A stretch of 64,000 nt of DNA from Anaerocolumna sp. AGMB13020 (GCF_033100115.1 NZ_CP136910.1:806001-870000), one strand, 5' to 3'. Positions 19,173 to 27,818 are shown, numbered from the stretch's first letter. The notes: generated from the sequence alone by a model not told the origin. Translations and numbers: made by a program.

Positions 19173-19706
19173 TTACAGCTTCAGCTTTGTTCTCACTCTT
19201 TCCCAGATATTCCCTTGAAAGTATCTGTATCCTTTATCATATAAAAACAAAAGTATCTGTCCGCCAGCAAACATTAAAAGCAGTAATCTGGTGTCAATTT
19301 TCCCAGTATAGATAAGGCTTGGAAATAATAACAGCATCGGTATAAAAAGCAGGTTAAAAATCAGATACTTTAAAACCCACAGCAGTTTACCCCGTACTGC
19401 CGTACTATTAACCACAAGAAGTTTATCATAGATGCACTCTGCCGCAAGTAAATAGATTGCCATAGCTCCATAAGTTATACAATACAATTTATTGGGAGCC
19501 AGAAAGAAACCAAGTGCTATACTTCCGATTAAATACCCAAATCCCATAGCTGCACCGGCTTCTCTTACGGCTATGCCAACCCCAAAGGACGCCGCTGCCA
19601 GTAGAAAAAGGGTGTTAAATTCTAATATACCGCTTAATACTATCAGCAATACGGTGACTGCCAGCAGCAGTCCGAGAAAAGTCAATTTCCTCGTGCTTAG
19701 AAACAT
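19173..19706 (-). CDS. Small polytopic membrane protein of unknown function
   Basis: 177-aa hydrophobic protein with five to six predicted transmembrane segments and a basic C-terminus ([10 protein letters not shown]). I do not recognise a named family. The ATG at 19706 is preferred because GGAGGGG lies about ten bases upstream; an ATG 24 nt earlier has no ribosome binding site. The start overlaps the end of the J-domain gene by 10 nt, so the two are translationally coupled. The membrane protein may be the partner or client of the J-domain protein, which is inference from context. Confidence 0.7.
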   Translation of the reverse strand: MFLSTRKLTFLGLLLAVTVLLIVLSGILEFNTLFLLAAASFGVGIAVREAGAAMGFGYLIGSIALGFFLAPNKLYCITYGAMAIYLLAAECIYDKLLVVNSTAVRGKLLWVLKYLIFNLLFIPMLLLFPSLIYTGKIDTRLLLLMFAGGQILLFLYDKGYRYFQGNIWERVRTKLKL

Positions 19707-20317
19707 CCGCACAAATCCCCTCCCATACATTCACATAAGGAATCCGCAATACATAAATCACAGCAAAAATTACCGCTGCCACAGCCGCCTCCATAACCGC
19801 CATAGGACTGCTGTCTGGTATTGTCATAACGTCTGCCCTGCCAATCCATCTGATTCAGCAGGTTTCTGTATTCTACATTATTCGGTTCCATGTTAACGGC
19901 TTCTCTTGCATGATTTAAAGCCACATAATTATTACCCGTCTGGGCATTGGCAATAGCACTGTAATAATACCATCTTGCCGTTCTTGGATAAATATTGCTT
20001 AAGGTATTAAGTGCCTCTCTGTAACGTCTTCCGTTCAGATAATTGTATACCGTATTGAGCTCTGCTGAATCACCGGAGCTTCCTTCAGGTCTTCCGTAAC
20101 CGGAACTGCTGCTGCTGTAACCACCTTCTCTTTCCTTCATGATCTGATCATAGGCAGCCTGCACTTCCTTGAATTTCTCTGCGGCAAGATCTGACAATGG
20201 ATTGTCCACATTGGAATCCGGATGGTATTTTCTGCTTAATTCCCGGTACGCTCTTTTTACTTCATCATTGGATGCATTTGGAGATACTCCTAAGGATTTA
20301 TAAGGATCTGTTATCAT
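19697..20317 (-). CDS. J-domain co-chaperone with TPR-like region and Cys-rich tail
   Basis: 206-aa protein. Residues 3-70 form a J domain with the HPD motif (KYHPDSN), which stimulates DnaK ATPase. A Ser/Gly linker follows, then a TPR-like helical repeat (about 90-160), then a tail with nine cysteines in its last 28 residues ([19 protein letters not shown] and following). It lacks the G/F and zinc-finger domains of true DnaJ, so it is a specialised J-protein. The cysteine tail could bind metal or undergo lipidation or redox change; none is established. First gene of a two-gene unit with the membrane protein above. Confidence 0.85.
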   Translation of the reverse strand: MITDPYKSLGVSPNASNDEVKRAYRELSRKYHPDSNVDNPLSDLAAEKFKEVQAAYDQIMKEREGGYSSSSSGYGRPEGSSGDSAELNTVYNYLNGRRYREALNTLSNIYPRTARWYYYSAIANAQTGNNYVALNHAREAVNMEPNNVEYRNLLNQMDWQGRRYDNTRQQSYGGYGGGCGSGNFCCDLCIADSLCECMGGDLCGCF

Positions 20318-20797
20318 TTTATTTACACCTGTAGCTTGCTAATAGGAAGCAACCTATTCCTTTGTTTATGATTAAATTATAAGTTTTTATTATTTTACCA
20401 TTTCAAAGCACATTTGACAACTTTTATGAAAGGCAACATTATTAAATCTTTCTTAACAAGTTTATTTTATTTTTAGAGACACTCACTGGTTTTTTATTAT
20501 TATATCATGTGTTACTCAATAATTTGTATAATTGTTTTATTGCGTTGACTTATAGTATTTGATACTATATACTATTATTGTTCTTACTATATAAAAGCAA
20601 TTTAAATAAGCTGAATTCAGTTTATGGTATCATTTCTTACACCGGTTCAATTCCTTTTATAAACAATTAACCCGGTAAAGAATAAACGAATTCAACTTAT
20701 ATATTATGCTATATTTCATGATTTCATTTATGTTAATATATCTTTATTTTATATTGGCATCCATCGCATACTGACCTGCCTGTAAAGGAGTTTGATT
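20318..20797. other. AT-rich intergenic region, divergent promoters
   Basis: 480 bp between the J-protein gene and the DUF1836 gene. It holds only very AT-rich sequence. An imperfect inverted repeat (about 20611-20697) has GAATTC at each outer end and CCGG inside. No gene or RNA was recognised. Confidence 0.4.
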
Positions 20798-21289
20798 ATG
20801 TTTACTGTAAAGGATATCCTGAATTATCGCTGTCCAAGATGGAAAGAATGGCCAGCCATTGAATTGTATATGGACCAGGTTATCAGCCTTTTGGAGGAGA
20901 ATGTTTCTTTCTTTTATGAAGATTCTTCCGTTAAGCCCGTTACTTCAACTATGATAAACAACTATGTGAAGCAAAAAATTATTGTCCCATCAAAAAATAA
21001 AAAATACCAAAGAGAGCATCTGGCTTATCTTTATGTGCTCTTTTTGCTAAAGCCAGTGTTAAGCCTGACGGATATCAGCCGTAGTATTTCTTTGTTACAG
21101 AACAGTGACAATTACGAAGAGGCCTACAACTTATTCTGCGATGAGCTTGAAGCCGCTCTTGCTATGGCTTTTGGCAATAAGGAGGAGACAATTGTTCATA
21201 AACCAAATGATATCATACAGACAATGGCTTTGTCCTTTTCTTATACGCTTCTTGCCAGATACTATATCTCTGCCCAGGAGTTAACCTAA
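20798..21289 (+). CDS. DUF1836-domain protein, putative MerR-like regulator
   Basis: 163-aa protein of the DUF1836 family (B. subtilis YkrK-like). The central part reads as a MerR-like winged helix: TSTMINNYVKQKIIVPSKNK, then YQREHLAYLYVLFLLKPVLS, where the second helix would contact DNA. The ATG at 20798 follows AAAGGAG at seven bases. It is alone, pointing toward the converging van genes. Target genes are unknown. Confidence 0.8.
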   Translation: MFTVKDILNYRCPRWKEWPAIELYMDQVISLLEENVSFFYEDSSVKPVTSTMINNYVKQKIIVPSKNKKYQREHLAYLYVLFLLKPVLSLTDISRSISLLQNSDNYEEAYNLFCDELEAALAMAFGNKEETIVHKPNDIIQTMALSFSYTLLARYYISAQELT

Positions 21290-21358
21290 GGTTATTTTGC
21301 ATTCAACTGTCTGTTGGCACTTCGCCTCCCAGTATTCTGTAAACACACGAAATTGTCA

Positions 21359-22522
21359 TCAGGTATATATACGAGGCAGCCTGTTTCCCAGTCTGCTGAG
21401 AAGTTCATTTGCAATGGTTCCTGCACTGTCAGCAACTTCATCAGCCGGAATCATTTCATTTGCACTGCCTCCAATAAGTGTTCCTATATCACCTCTCTTA
21501 ATACCCGGTAACCCTGTTATGTCAATCATAAGCTGATCCATGCAAATGCGGCCGATTACCGGTACCTTTACGCCTTTTATAAGAACCTGTCCCTTACCCT
21601 CTGAAAGTTCTCTGGGGTAACCGTCCCCATAACCTACTGCTAATATTCCAATGGTTCTATCCTCCGACGCCTGATAAACTCTTCCGTATCCGACGCATTC
21701 GCCTGCCGGTATATTTCGTGTGAGCACCAATCTTGACTGCAGGCTCAATACTGGTTTTAATTCCGGCATTATTACTGTCTTGTCTTTTGCAGAACTTAAG
21801 CAGCCATACATTGCAATTCCAATTCTGGCATAGTCACAGGACAGTTCCTGGTAGTTTAATAAGCCATAGGAACTTTGTATGTGAACCGGTACCTTAATTC
21901 CTATCGCCTTTAGCTCATTCACAAGCTGATGAAAGCGTTCTATCTGCTTTTCCGTAAAATAAATATCTTCCAGGCTTCTGCTGTCGGCAGCACACAGGTG
22001 CGTAAACATACCGGTAACATTCAGGTACTTAAAGGAAAAGATTTCTTTTATTCTTTCCATATCCTTCGCTTCCATTCCCAGCCTATGCATACCGGTATCT
22101 ATTTTTATATGAACATTTACAGGTATCTTTTTATTTTCCAGTTCCATTCCATAGGTGTAATCAACTACGGTCTGTGTAAGACGGTATTCCTTAAGTTCTC
22201 TGGCATAGGAAACATCGGTGTAACCCAGCACCAGAATATCTCCACGGATACCGTTTAAGCGAAGCTCAATGCCTTCGTTTAAGGTGGCTACTGCAAAATT
22301 TTTTATTCCGGCATTATTTAATGAAACTGCTGTTTCAACACTTCCGTGTCCGTAAGCATTGGCTTTCACAACTGCCATCATTTTACAGTCACCTTTCATT
22401 ATTCCCTGAAGCTCCTTTACATTATGGAGCAGATTGTTGGTATCTATGGTAAGCCAAGCTCGGTTCTTCTCAGAAGTCTGCGGTTTCATCACTGAAATTG
22501 TATTATTTATACTTACATTCAT
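21359..22522 (-). CDS. vanTr: VanT-type serine racemase, separate catalytic domain
   Basis: 387-aa PLP enzyme of the alanine racemase fold. K53 in VVKANAYGHG is the PLP lysine; the barrel is followed by a C-terminal beta domain. Near the C-terminus RLGNRLPRI has Asn (N380) where alanine racemases have the active-site Tyr of SYRVPR. As I recall, Asn here marks VanT serine racemases, so the likely product is D-Ser for the D-Ala-D-Ser ligase encoded upstream. VanT proteins usually carry a membrane domain in the same chain; here that domain is a separate gene ending 204 nt upstream. No strong ribosome binding site precedes the ATG, and I found no better start. Confidence 0.85.
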   Translation of the reverse strand: MNVSINNTISVMKPQTSEKNRAWLTIDTNNLLHNVKELQGIMKGDCKMMAVVKANAYGHGSVETAVSLNNAGIKNFAVATLNEGIELRLNGIRGDILVLGYTDVSYARELKEYRLTQTVVDYTYGMELENKKIPVNVHIKIDTGMHRLGMEAKDMERIKEIFSFKYLNVTGMFTHLCAADSRSLEDIYFTEKQIERFHQLVNELKAIGIKVPVHIQSSYGLLNYQELSCDYARIGIAMYGCLSSAKDKTVIMPELKPVLSLQSRLVLTRNIPAGECVGYGRVYQASEDRTIGILAVGYGDGYPRELSEGKGQVLIKGVKVPVIGRICMDQLMIDITGLPGIKRGDIGTLIGGSANEMIPADEVADSAGTIANELLSRLGNRLPRIYT

Positions 22523-22639
22523 ATATATTCACTCAATGCCCACTACAAGTTTCCCTGTAATAATCACCGCAGGTCTAATTTCTGGAATGCGTTAGCCTGT
22601 GGCAAGGCATCCTTTCTGTTAAATTATTCATTTCACTAC

Positions 22640-22677
22640 CGTGGCTCAGTCATATTCCCGTGGCTCAGTCATATTCC
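22640..22677. repeat. Perfect 19-bp tandem duplication between vanTm and vanTr
   Basis: CGTGGCTCAGTCATATTCC occurs twice in direct succession (22640-22658 and 22659-22677). It lies in the 204-bp spacer that separates the two halves of the serine racemase and may be a scar of local rearrangement. Confidence 0.9.
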
Positions 22678-22726
22678 AGTTACTGAATATTCGCTGGTAT
22701 GTGGTATCAGCTGGCATGGTGTTATA

Positions 22727-23749
22727 TTAAGTTGAGGATTTCAAGCGAAGTTTCTGCAAAACATTTGTAATGACCAATCCTGCCAGAAAAGAAAAAATCG
22801 CCGTCAGGAGAAAATGAAGCAAGCTGTTATAAACCGTCCACCTTTCAATCCCTGCGATTTTCGATGCACCTCTTATGAGTATGATAATTAAGGGGTGGAT
22901 AATATAGATGATTAAGGAGATATCACGAAATCCTCGTTTTTGTGTTCCTCTTCGCTGCAAAAGCATTGAGAATAGAAAATACATTAGTGGTACCAGCAGC
23001 AGATACATGCTGTCATGTCTCATCAGGTTATTGCTTTTCAGAATTGTTCCCTCTAACGCCATTAGTAACAAACAGACAACAGTAAAGATAAGTGACTTCT
23101 TAAATTCACATCGCCGTTTCTTTGACATTGCCCCCAGTACAAAAAACACCGGTGCAAAGAATATTCCATTTCTGGTATAATCCATAACCTGAAACAAATT
23201 GTTGTACAATCCATTTAAAGCCGGAATTGATTTGGTCAATCCATAGTAGCTGTCCCCCAGCATTCCAAGAAGGTAAAGAACAAATGTCAGCGCAAAGGCC
23301 CCTTGCAGTGACAGGTACTTCAAGGCATAATAAGCGATGATACTTCCTATAACCGCTGCCGGCAGGTACCAGAGATGATACATGGTTCCATCCAAAAGTA
23401 CATCACGTATAATTTTACTTCCCAGCTTTTCGCTATTAAAATAACCGGAATACCAGTTAATGGGCAAATATAATAGTATGGCTCCCATATAATAAAGCGA
23501 TGTTTTTTTAAGAAAAGCATTTAGCTTATTTCTTTGTATTATCACTTCATCATATAAAAAGAACCCTGTTACCATAAAAAAGAAGGGGACCGCCACTCTC
23601 CCCACTACTCTGGTAAGCAAAAAGTCAGCATAACCATTGTAGGAGGTCAAGGGTGAGGTATGGATAGCAACTACCAGAATTGCTGCCACTATTCGAAAGA
23701 CATCTATATCCGGGTAAGCTTTCTTGGTATCTGACAATTCATTCTTCAC
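22727..23749 (-). CDS. vanTm: VanT membrane domain protein (acyltransferase-3 fold)
   Basis: 340-aa protein with about ten transmembrane helices and the acyltransferase-3 (OafA/YrhL-like) pattern: DVFRIVAAILVVAIHTSP at the N-terminus and RVAVPFFFMVTGFFLYD after TM2. It corresponds to the N-terminal half of VanTG and to the separate VanTm protein of VanL-type clusters. In VanC work this domain is thought to help take up L-Ser for the racemase. Its start overlaps vanXY by 11 nt, so the genes are coupled. Together with vanTr it adds up to about 727 aa, close to a full-length VanT. Confidence 0.85.
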   Translation of the reverse strand: MKNELSDTKKAYPDIDVFRIVAAILVVAIHTSPLTSYNGYADFLLTRVVGRVAVPFFFMVTGFFLYDEVIIQRNKLNAFLKKTSLYYMGAILLYLPINWYSGYFNSEKLGSKIIRDVLLDGTMYHLWYLPAAVIGSIIAYYALKYLSLQGAFALTFVLYLLGMLGDSYYGLTKSIPALNGLYNNLFQVMDYTRNGIFFAPVFFVLGAMSKKRRCEFKKSLIFTVVCLLLMALEGTILKSNNLMRHDSMYLLLVPLMYFLFSMLLQRRGTQKRGFRDISLIIYIIHPLIIILIRGASKIAGIERWTVYNSLLHFLLTAIFSFLAGLVITNVLQKLRLKSST

Positions 23750-24500
23750 CGTTTTGCTCCTTCCAGAGTGTTATGATTACACTTTTTCGATTACTGCCTG
23801 AAATCTGATATATGATATCTTCACGGAGAGTAATTTCCTGTTCCTCTTTCTCCAGTTTGAGGCAGCCAATCTCAAAGCTCTGTTTATTTCCATGAAAGAC
23901 AAATGGATTTACCCCATAAGGATGCTCCTCCATAAGTTCCATATATTCCTCCAGGGAAAGGTGATTATCCTTCATAATTCTGGAATGAGGATATCCTACA
24001 TAGCGGAAATGCCAGGGTTCATGACCAATCTTTGTGACGCTTTCCTTCTCTTTCTCATACCGCTGTATAAAACCATAATCTGCCGCTTTATCCCGAAACT
24101 TCTGAGGTGTGCCCGCATAAGGAAAATCAGGACAGAGAAAATTAATTTCCTCTGCAGTTTCTCCAAGATCGATGGCATATCCGGTCTGATGCTCACTGCA
24201 TCCTGGATATGCTACATACTTTTCCGTAAATTCTCTTCCGTTTTCCTGGAGGGAATCTTGAAAGATTTCCTCTTGCTCTTTATAACTGCGGTATCCGCTT
24301 ACCGCTGTTATATCTTCTTCCCCCCTGATATCCTTTAACAGCTGTGTCAGCATAGCGGCAGCCCTGCTTTCAAGTAACACTCCCTCTACGCCAATATTTA
24401 TCAGCTTTCCTGAAGTTTCACCTTTTATGGGATGATCTCTGTTAACCAGGATAAGACACCCTTTTTCGGTATCAGACATCGTTATCCTTTTATTATTCAT
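23739..24500 (-). CDS. vanXY: VanXY-type D,D-dipeptidase/D,D-carboxypeptidase
   Basis: 253-aa zinc peptidase of the VanY/VanX (M15) family. The zinc motif SxHxxGxAxD is SEHQTGYAID (H104, D111), and EPWHFRY supplies E161 and H164. There is no signal peptide, so the enzyme is cytosolic as VanXY proteins are, removing D-Ala-D-Ala and the terminal D-Ala of UDP-muramyl-pentapeptide so that D-Ala-D-Ser precursors prevail. The length is close to VanXYG (about 254 aa) and longer than VanXYC. The start overlaps the ligase stop by four bases (ATGA) with AGGAG upstream. Confidence 0.88.
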   Translation of the reverse strand: MNNKRITMSDTEKGCLILVNRDHPIKGETSGKLINIGVEGVLLESRAAAMLTQLLKDIRGEEDITAVSGYRSYKEQEEIFQDSLQENGREFTEKYVAYPGCSEHQTGYAIDLGETAEEINFLCPDFPYAGTPQKFRDKAADYGFIQRYEKEKESVTKIGHEPWHFRYVGYPHSRIMKDNHLSLEEYMELMEEHPYGVNPFVFHGNKQSFEIGCLKLEKEEQEITLREDIIYQISGSNRKSVIITLWKEQNGEE

Positions 24501-25567
24501 AAGCCCAGCTCCTCTCCTATTAGCCTGTCAAGAATTTCTTCATAAGATAAACCGATACCCTTCATCATACCCGGATACCTGCTGTGAGACGTAAAACCCG
24601 GTATGGTATTTACTTCATTGAAGACAATACCTCCCTCTTTTGTTAAAAACATATCAACTCTGGCAAAGCCCTTACATCCAAGGGTTTTGTAAATCATCGC
24701 AGCAGCTTTTCTGATTCTCTCCCTGGTCTCTTCGTTAATTCTGGCAGGCATATGGATAACAGCACTTTTTAAGGTATATTTCTCTGTATAATCAAAGAAA
24801 CCGTCTGCCAGCTGAATCTCATCTACTTCACCAATTAGCAGTTCTTCTTTTCCCATAATGGCACAGCCTACTTCAAACCCCTCAATATTTTCTTCAATCA
24901 GAACTTCCGAATCATGTTTAAAAGCTGCTTCAACAGCTTCCATCAGTGCTTCTTTCCTGGTTACTTTGGTTATTCCAAAAGAGGAACCGGCTTTTACAGG
25001 CTTTACAAAGAGGGGACAGGTTAGTTCTCCCAGTGCCTTTAATAAATCATCTTCTTTCTCTGCTTTTGTAAGGAGTACTGCTTTTGGCACTGTTATACCT
25101 GCTTCCTTGACTAATTTGTGTGCTCTGTCCTTATCCATACAAAGTGCGGAAGCTTCCGTACCGCAGCCAATAAGCGGTATGCCTGCCAGTTCAATCAGTC
25201 CCTGAACTGTGCCGTCTTCCCCGTTCTTTCCGTGAAGCACGGGAAAGACACCATGAAGTGTGGTAGTTTTCATTCCTTTTTTTCCGAATTCTATCATACC
25301 TTTTACTCTTCTATCCGGTGATATCAGAGCGGGACTTAAAAATTCTGTATTCTTCCTCCATTCATCAGTCTGAAGGTCTTCTAATGGCCCATTATAGCGA
25401 TACCATTCGCCCTCCCTGGTTATCCCCAGACGAATAATATTGTACTTATCACTATTCTCTAATACCGAAAGAATGGAATACGCAGATTGAAGGGATACCT
25501 CATATTCCGTAGAATTACCTCCAAATAATACTGCTATATTTTTTTTGAATTTTAACATTTTCTTCAT
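24497..25567 (-). CDS. vanG: VanG-type D-alanine-D-serine ligase
   Basis: 356-aa ATP-grasp ligase. FGGNSTEYEVSLQSA opens the protein, GCGTEASALCMDKDRAHKLV lies near residue 140, the omega loop reads DYTEKYTLKSA, and the C-terminus has GFTSHSRYPGMMKGIGLS. These blocks match what I recall of VanG of Enterococcus faecalis more closely than Ddl, VanA or VanB. The expected product is D-Ala-D-Ser, which replaces D-Ala-D-Ala in peptidoglycan precursors and lowers vancomycin affinity. TAGGAG lies six bases before the ATG. It heads vanG-vanXY-vanTm-vanTr. Specificity rests on family resemblance and on the racemase gene downstream. Confidence 0.88.
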   Translation of the reverse strand: MKKMLKFKKNIAVLFGGNSTEYEVSLQSAYSILSVLENSDKYNIIRLGITREGEWYRYNGPLEDLQTDEWRKNTEFLSPALISPDRRVKGMIEFGKKGMKTTTLHGVFPVLHGKNGEDGTVQGLIELAGIPLIGCGTEASALCMDKDRAHKLVKEAGITVPKAVLLTKAEKEDDLLKALGELTCPLFVKPVKAGSSFGITKVTRKEALMEAVEAAFKHDSEVLIEENIEGFEVGCAIMGKEELLIGEVDEIQLADGFFDYTEKYTLKSAVIHMPARINEETRERIRKAAAMIYKTLGCKGFARVDMFLTKEGGIVFNEVNTIPGFTSHSRYPGMMKGIGLSYEEILDRLIGEELGL

Positions 25568-25673
25568 TCTTAGCTCCTATCTGCATGCTTTTGCACACTA
25601 CCATATTCAGGAGAGTGACCTGCTTTATTTTCACTTTTCTCCTCATTTGTGCGGTTATAATTGTATTACTATG

Positions 25674-25680
25674 TCTTACA
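25674..25680 (-). promoter_or_regulatory. Third TGTAAGA motif near the vanG start
   Basis: TGTAAGA on the minus strand lies 15-20 bases upstream of a possible -10 (TATAAC). This could mark an alternative vanG promoter downstream of the hairpin. Confidence 0.35.
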
Positions 25681-25689
25681 CCCGCAATA

Positions 25690-25743
25690 AAAAAGCTGTC
25701 CGCTTGTCTGATAACATCTTATCAAAACAACGGACAGCTTTTT
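25690..25743 (-). terminator. Strong hairpin with T-tail between vanS and vanG
   Basis: AAAAAGCTGTCCG (25690-25702) pairs with CGGACAGCTTTTT (25731-25743). The loop contains a second stem (TGATAA-CATC-TTATCA), making a nearly continuous long hairpin with a T-run on either strand. It ends the vanRS transcript, or acts as an attenuator if the vanG promoter lies upstream of it near 25770. Confidence 0.85.
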
Positions 25744-25784
25744 TTCGTTTTCTATATGAACTTTCCTACTTTTTTATACGGAAA

Positions 25785-25803
25785 TTCTTACAATTTTCTT
25801 ACA
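25785..25803 (-). promoter_or_regulatory. Direct repeat resembling VanR binding sites
   Basis: On the minus strand TGTAAGAA occurs twice with an 11-bp period (25796-25803 and 25785-25792), one helical turn, as expected for an OmpR-family dimer. A TATAAA lies six bases further on, so the boxes would cover its -35 region. The core resembles the GTAAGAAA element I recall for VanR boxes. It sits within 10-30 bp after the vanS stop. Confidence 0.55.
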
Positions 25804-25812
25804 TTGATGAAC

Positions 25813-26907
25813 TTATAGCATTGCCGGCATGGTTATTTCAAAAGTAATGACCTCATCTTTACTGGCGGCAGTAATCTTTCCCTGGTGTAATTCTACGATT
25901 TCTTTTGCAATCGCAAGTCCTAAGCCTGCACCACCGGTTTTTGATTGTCTGGAGGTATCCAGCCGATAGAATTGCTCAAATATCCGGCTCAGCTTCTCCT
26001 CCGGGATTGTATTTCCATGATTGATGAATATAAAGTGTATATCATTTGCTTTCTGTTTCACCGCAATGATTATGGTATCTTCTTCAAAGCTGTAGTTAAT
26101 GGCATTTCGCAGTAAATTATCAAATACCCTCTGCATTTTACCTACGTCACAGCGAATGTAAATATCACTCTCTGCATTTAGTCTGCAGTTAAGGTCTTTC
26201 TCCTTTAAGGCCGGCCCGGCTTCAAATACAATTTGCTCCAGCATCCTGGTAATATTGACCCTACTTAATTCCAGTGTTAAATTGGTCAGATTAAAGCGGG
26301 TTATATCAAAGAACTCATTGATAAGCTCTTCCAATTTTTCTGCTTTACTTAAGGATATGGCAAGATATTTTTCTTTCAGGACTTCTGATATTTCCTTCTC
26401 ATCCCTAAGAAGCGTCAGATAACCGATTACTGAAGTAAGAGGCGTCTTCAGGTCATGAGCCAGATATACCACCAGATCGTTTTTTCTCTGCTCGGCATCT
26501 CTTGCTGCACGTTCGTTCTTCCTGTATTCAAGCTTACTCTGGTTCAATCGGTTCTCCAGTTCCTTTAACTCCTCGGGAAGGTTTATAAGCTCCTCTGAAG
26601 AACTGTATATCTGACTGGCAGCTTCTGTGACTTTCTCCAGATATCCCAGAGTCTTAAACCAGAAAAAGAGAAAGATTACAATGGCACCAATTACCCAGAG
26701 TGTACCCAAAAAAAGCACATCTCTTCTGCTAATAGCCGAAAATAACCGGTACAGCAGGTCATCTGAATACCAGGTCATGCTGCGCAGAATTTCGCCGATT
26801 AGAACAAAGGATCCCAGCAATAAAAAAGTATAGACCATCAGCCATATGATAAATCTGGTAAAGATATAAGCAGTCAGCTTCCTTTTGATATCAAATTTCT
26901 TATTCAA
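25813..26907 (-). CDS. vanS: VanS-type sensor histidine kinase
   Basis: 364-aa membrane kinase with two transmembrane helices (about 16-40 and 65-86) around a short external loop, as in VanS of VanC, VanG and VanE types. The phosphorylated His is H151 in LAHDLKTPLTSVIGY. The ATPase domain shows NLLRNAINYS (N box), IFEQFYRLD (F box) and GGAGLGLAI (G box). It should detect glycopeptides or the envelope changes they cause, and phosphorylate VanR. Its start overlaps vanR by eight bases. Assignment to VanS rests on the adjacent van genes as well as the sequence. Confidence 0.85.
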   Translation of the reverse strand: MNKKFDIKRKLTAYIFTRFIIWLMVYTFLLLGSFVLIGEILRSMTWYSDDLLYRLFSAISRRDVLFLGTLWVIGAIVIFLFFWFKTLGYLEKVTEAASQIYSSSEELINLPEELKELENRLNQSKLEYRKNERAARDAEQRKNDLVVYLAHDLKTPLTSVIGYLTLLRDEKEISEVLKEKYLAISLSKAEKLEELINEFFDITRFNLTNLTLELSRVNITRMLEQIVFEAGPALKEKDLNCRLNAESDIYIRCDVGKMQRVFDNLLRNAINYSFEEDTIIIAVKQKANDIHFIFINHGNTIPEEKLSRIFEQFYRLDTSRQSKTGGAGLGLAIAKEIVELHQGKITAASKDEVITFEITMPAML

Positions 26908-27589
26908 TCTTGTACCCCACTCCCCAAACAGTTTTAATAAACTTTGGATTCTTCGGATTCTCCTGCATCTTTTCCCTGAGTCTTCCGATATGAGCCATCA
27001 CTGTATTATTATTGTCCAGAAATTTTTCCTTCCATACATTCTCAAAGAGTTCTTCTGAGGATACAACCTTTCCTTTGCGTTCACACAGATACCAGAGAAT
27101 GGAAAATTCAATTGGAGTCAGGGCAAGTTCTCTGCCAAACAGCTGACACTCATGATTGTCTTTGTTAATGGTTAGCCCTCTTATGTCAATAACAGTGCTT
27201 TCCTGTTCTTCTGCATTGTTATATCTCATATATCTTCGGAGCTGAGTCTTAACCCTTGCCACTACCTCCAAGGGATTAAATGGTTTGGTAATATAATCAT
27301 CCGCCCCCAGTGTCAGTCCCATAATTTTATCCATATCTTCCACTTTTGCCGTCAGCATAATAACAGGGAAGAAATATTTTTCACGAATCTTCTGGCAGAT
27401 ACGAAAACCATCAATATCCGGAAGCATTACATCCAATACCGCCAGACTTAACTTATTAGAATCTACACATTCCAGCGCTTCTTTCCCCGTGTAATATTTG
27501 TATACATGAAAGCCTTCATTCTGAAGATAGAACTCCAGCAAGTCGGCAATTTCTTTTTCATCATCTACTATTAGAATTGACTCTCCCAT
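26900..27589 (-). CDS. vanR: VanR-type response regulator
   Basis: 229-aa OmpR/PhoB-family regulator. The receiver has D9, D10 and the phospho-acceptor D53 (LAVLDVMLPDIDG) with LTAK and ITKPF. The C-terminal winged helix begins near residue 130 (LTPIEFSILWYLCE, NNTVMAHIGRLREKM). It would activate the vanG operon, probably at the TGTAAGAA repeats. The ribosome binding site is GAGGACAGGA. It heads vanRS, with a plausible promoter (TTGAAC-17-TATTAT) about 106 nt upstream. Confidence 0.87.
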   Translation of the reverse strand: MGESILIVDDEKEIADLLEFYLQNEGFHVYKYYTGKEALECVDSNKLSLAVLDVMLPDIDGFRICQKIREKYFFPVIMLTAKVEDMDKIMGLTLGADDYITKPFNPLEVVARVKTQLRRYMRYNNAEEQESTVIDIRGLTINKDNHECQLFGRELALTPIEFSILWYLCERKGKVVSSEELFENVWKEKFLDNNNTVMAHIGRLREKMQENPKNPKFIKTVWGVGYKIE

Positions 27590-27622
27590 TCCTGTCCTCG
27601 CATTTCATAACATATTTCCTTC

Positions 27623-27645
27623 GCATTGCCGGTCCCTAGCAATGC
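27623..27645 (-). promoter_or_regulatory. Small hairpin in the vanR leader
   Basis: GCATTGC and GCAATGC form a seven-base stem around nine bases in the transcribed leader of vanR, about 35 nt before its ATG. Role unknown. Confidence 0.4.
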
Positions 27646-27694
27646 CGTTTCGATATTTCCCGGTGCCACCTTGTAAAAATACGCACCTAGTAGC

Positions 27695-27723
27695 ATAATA
27701 TACCAAAATTAAAAAGTGTTCAA
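27695..27723 (-). promoter_or_regulatory. Probable vanRS promoter
   Basis: On the minus strand TTGAAC (27718-27723) and TATTAT (27695-27700) are separated by 17 bases. Confidence 0.6.
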
Positions 27724-27818
27724 GGTGTCATGGCCTAGAAAGAATAAAATGAAAATTATTAATGTGCTAAAAATAAACTAGAATAAATCCTTCTTATCAC
27801 CAGGCAGATAAATAATTC

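Noticed and set aside
21359..22522. Housekeeping alanine racemase
   Set aside because: Asn replaces the C-terminal active-site Tyr (RLGNRLPR instead of SYRVPR), and the gene is in an operon with vanG, vanXY and the VanT membrane domain.
23892..24338. 148-codon frame opposite vanXY
   Set aside because: Antisense to a clear zinc peptidase gene and without family resemblance.
24497..25567. Housekeeping D-Ala-D-Ala ligase
   Set aside because: Sequence blocks match VanG, and the gene sits in one operon with VanXY and VanT partners under VanRS.
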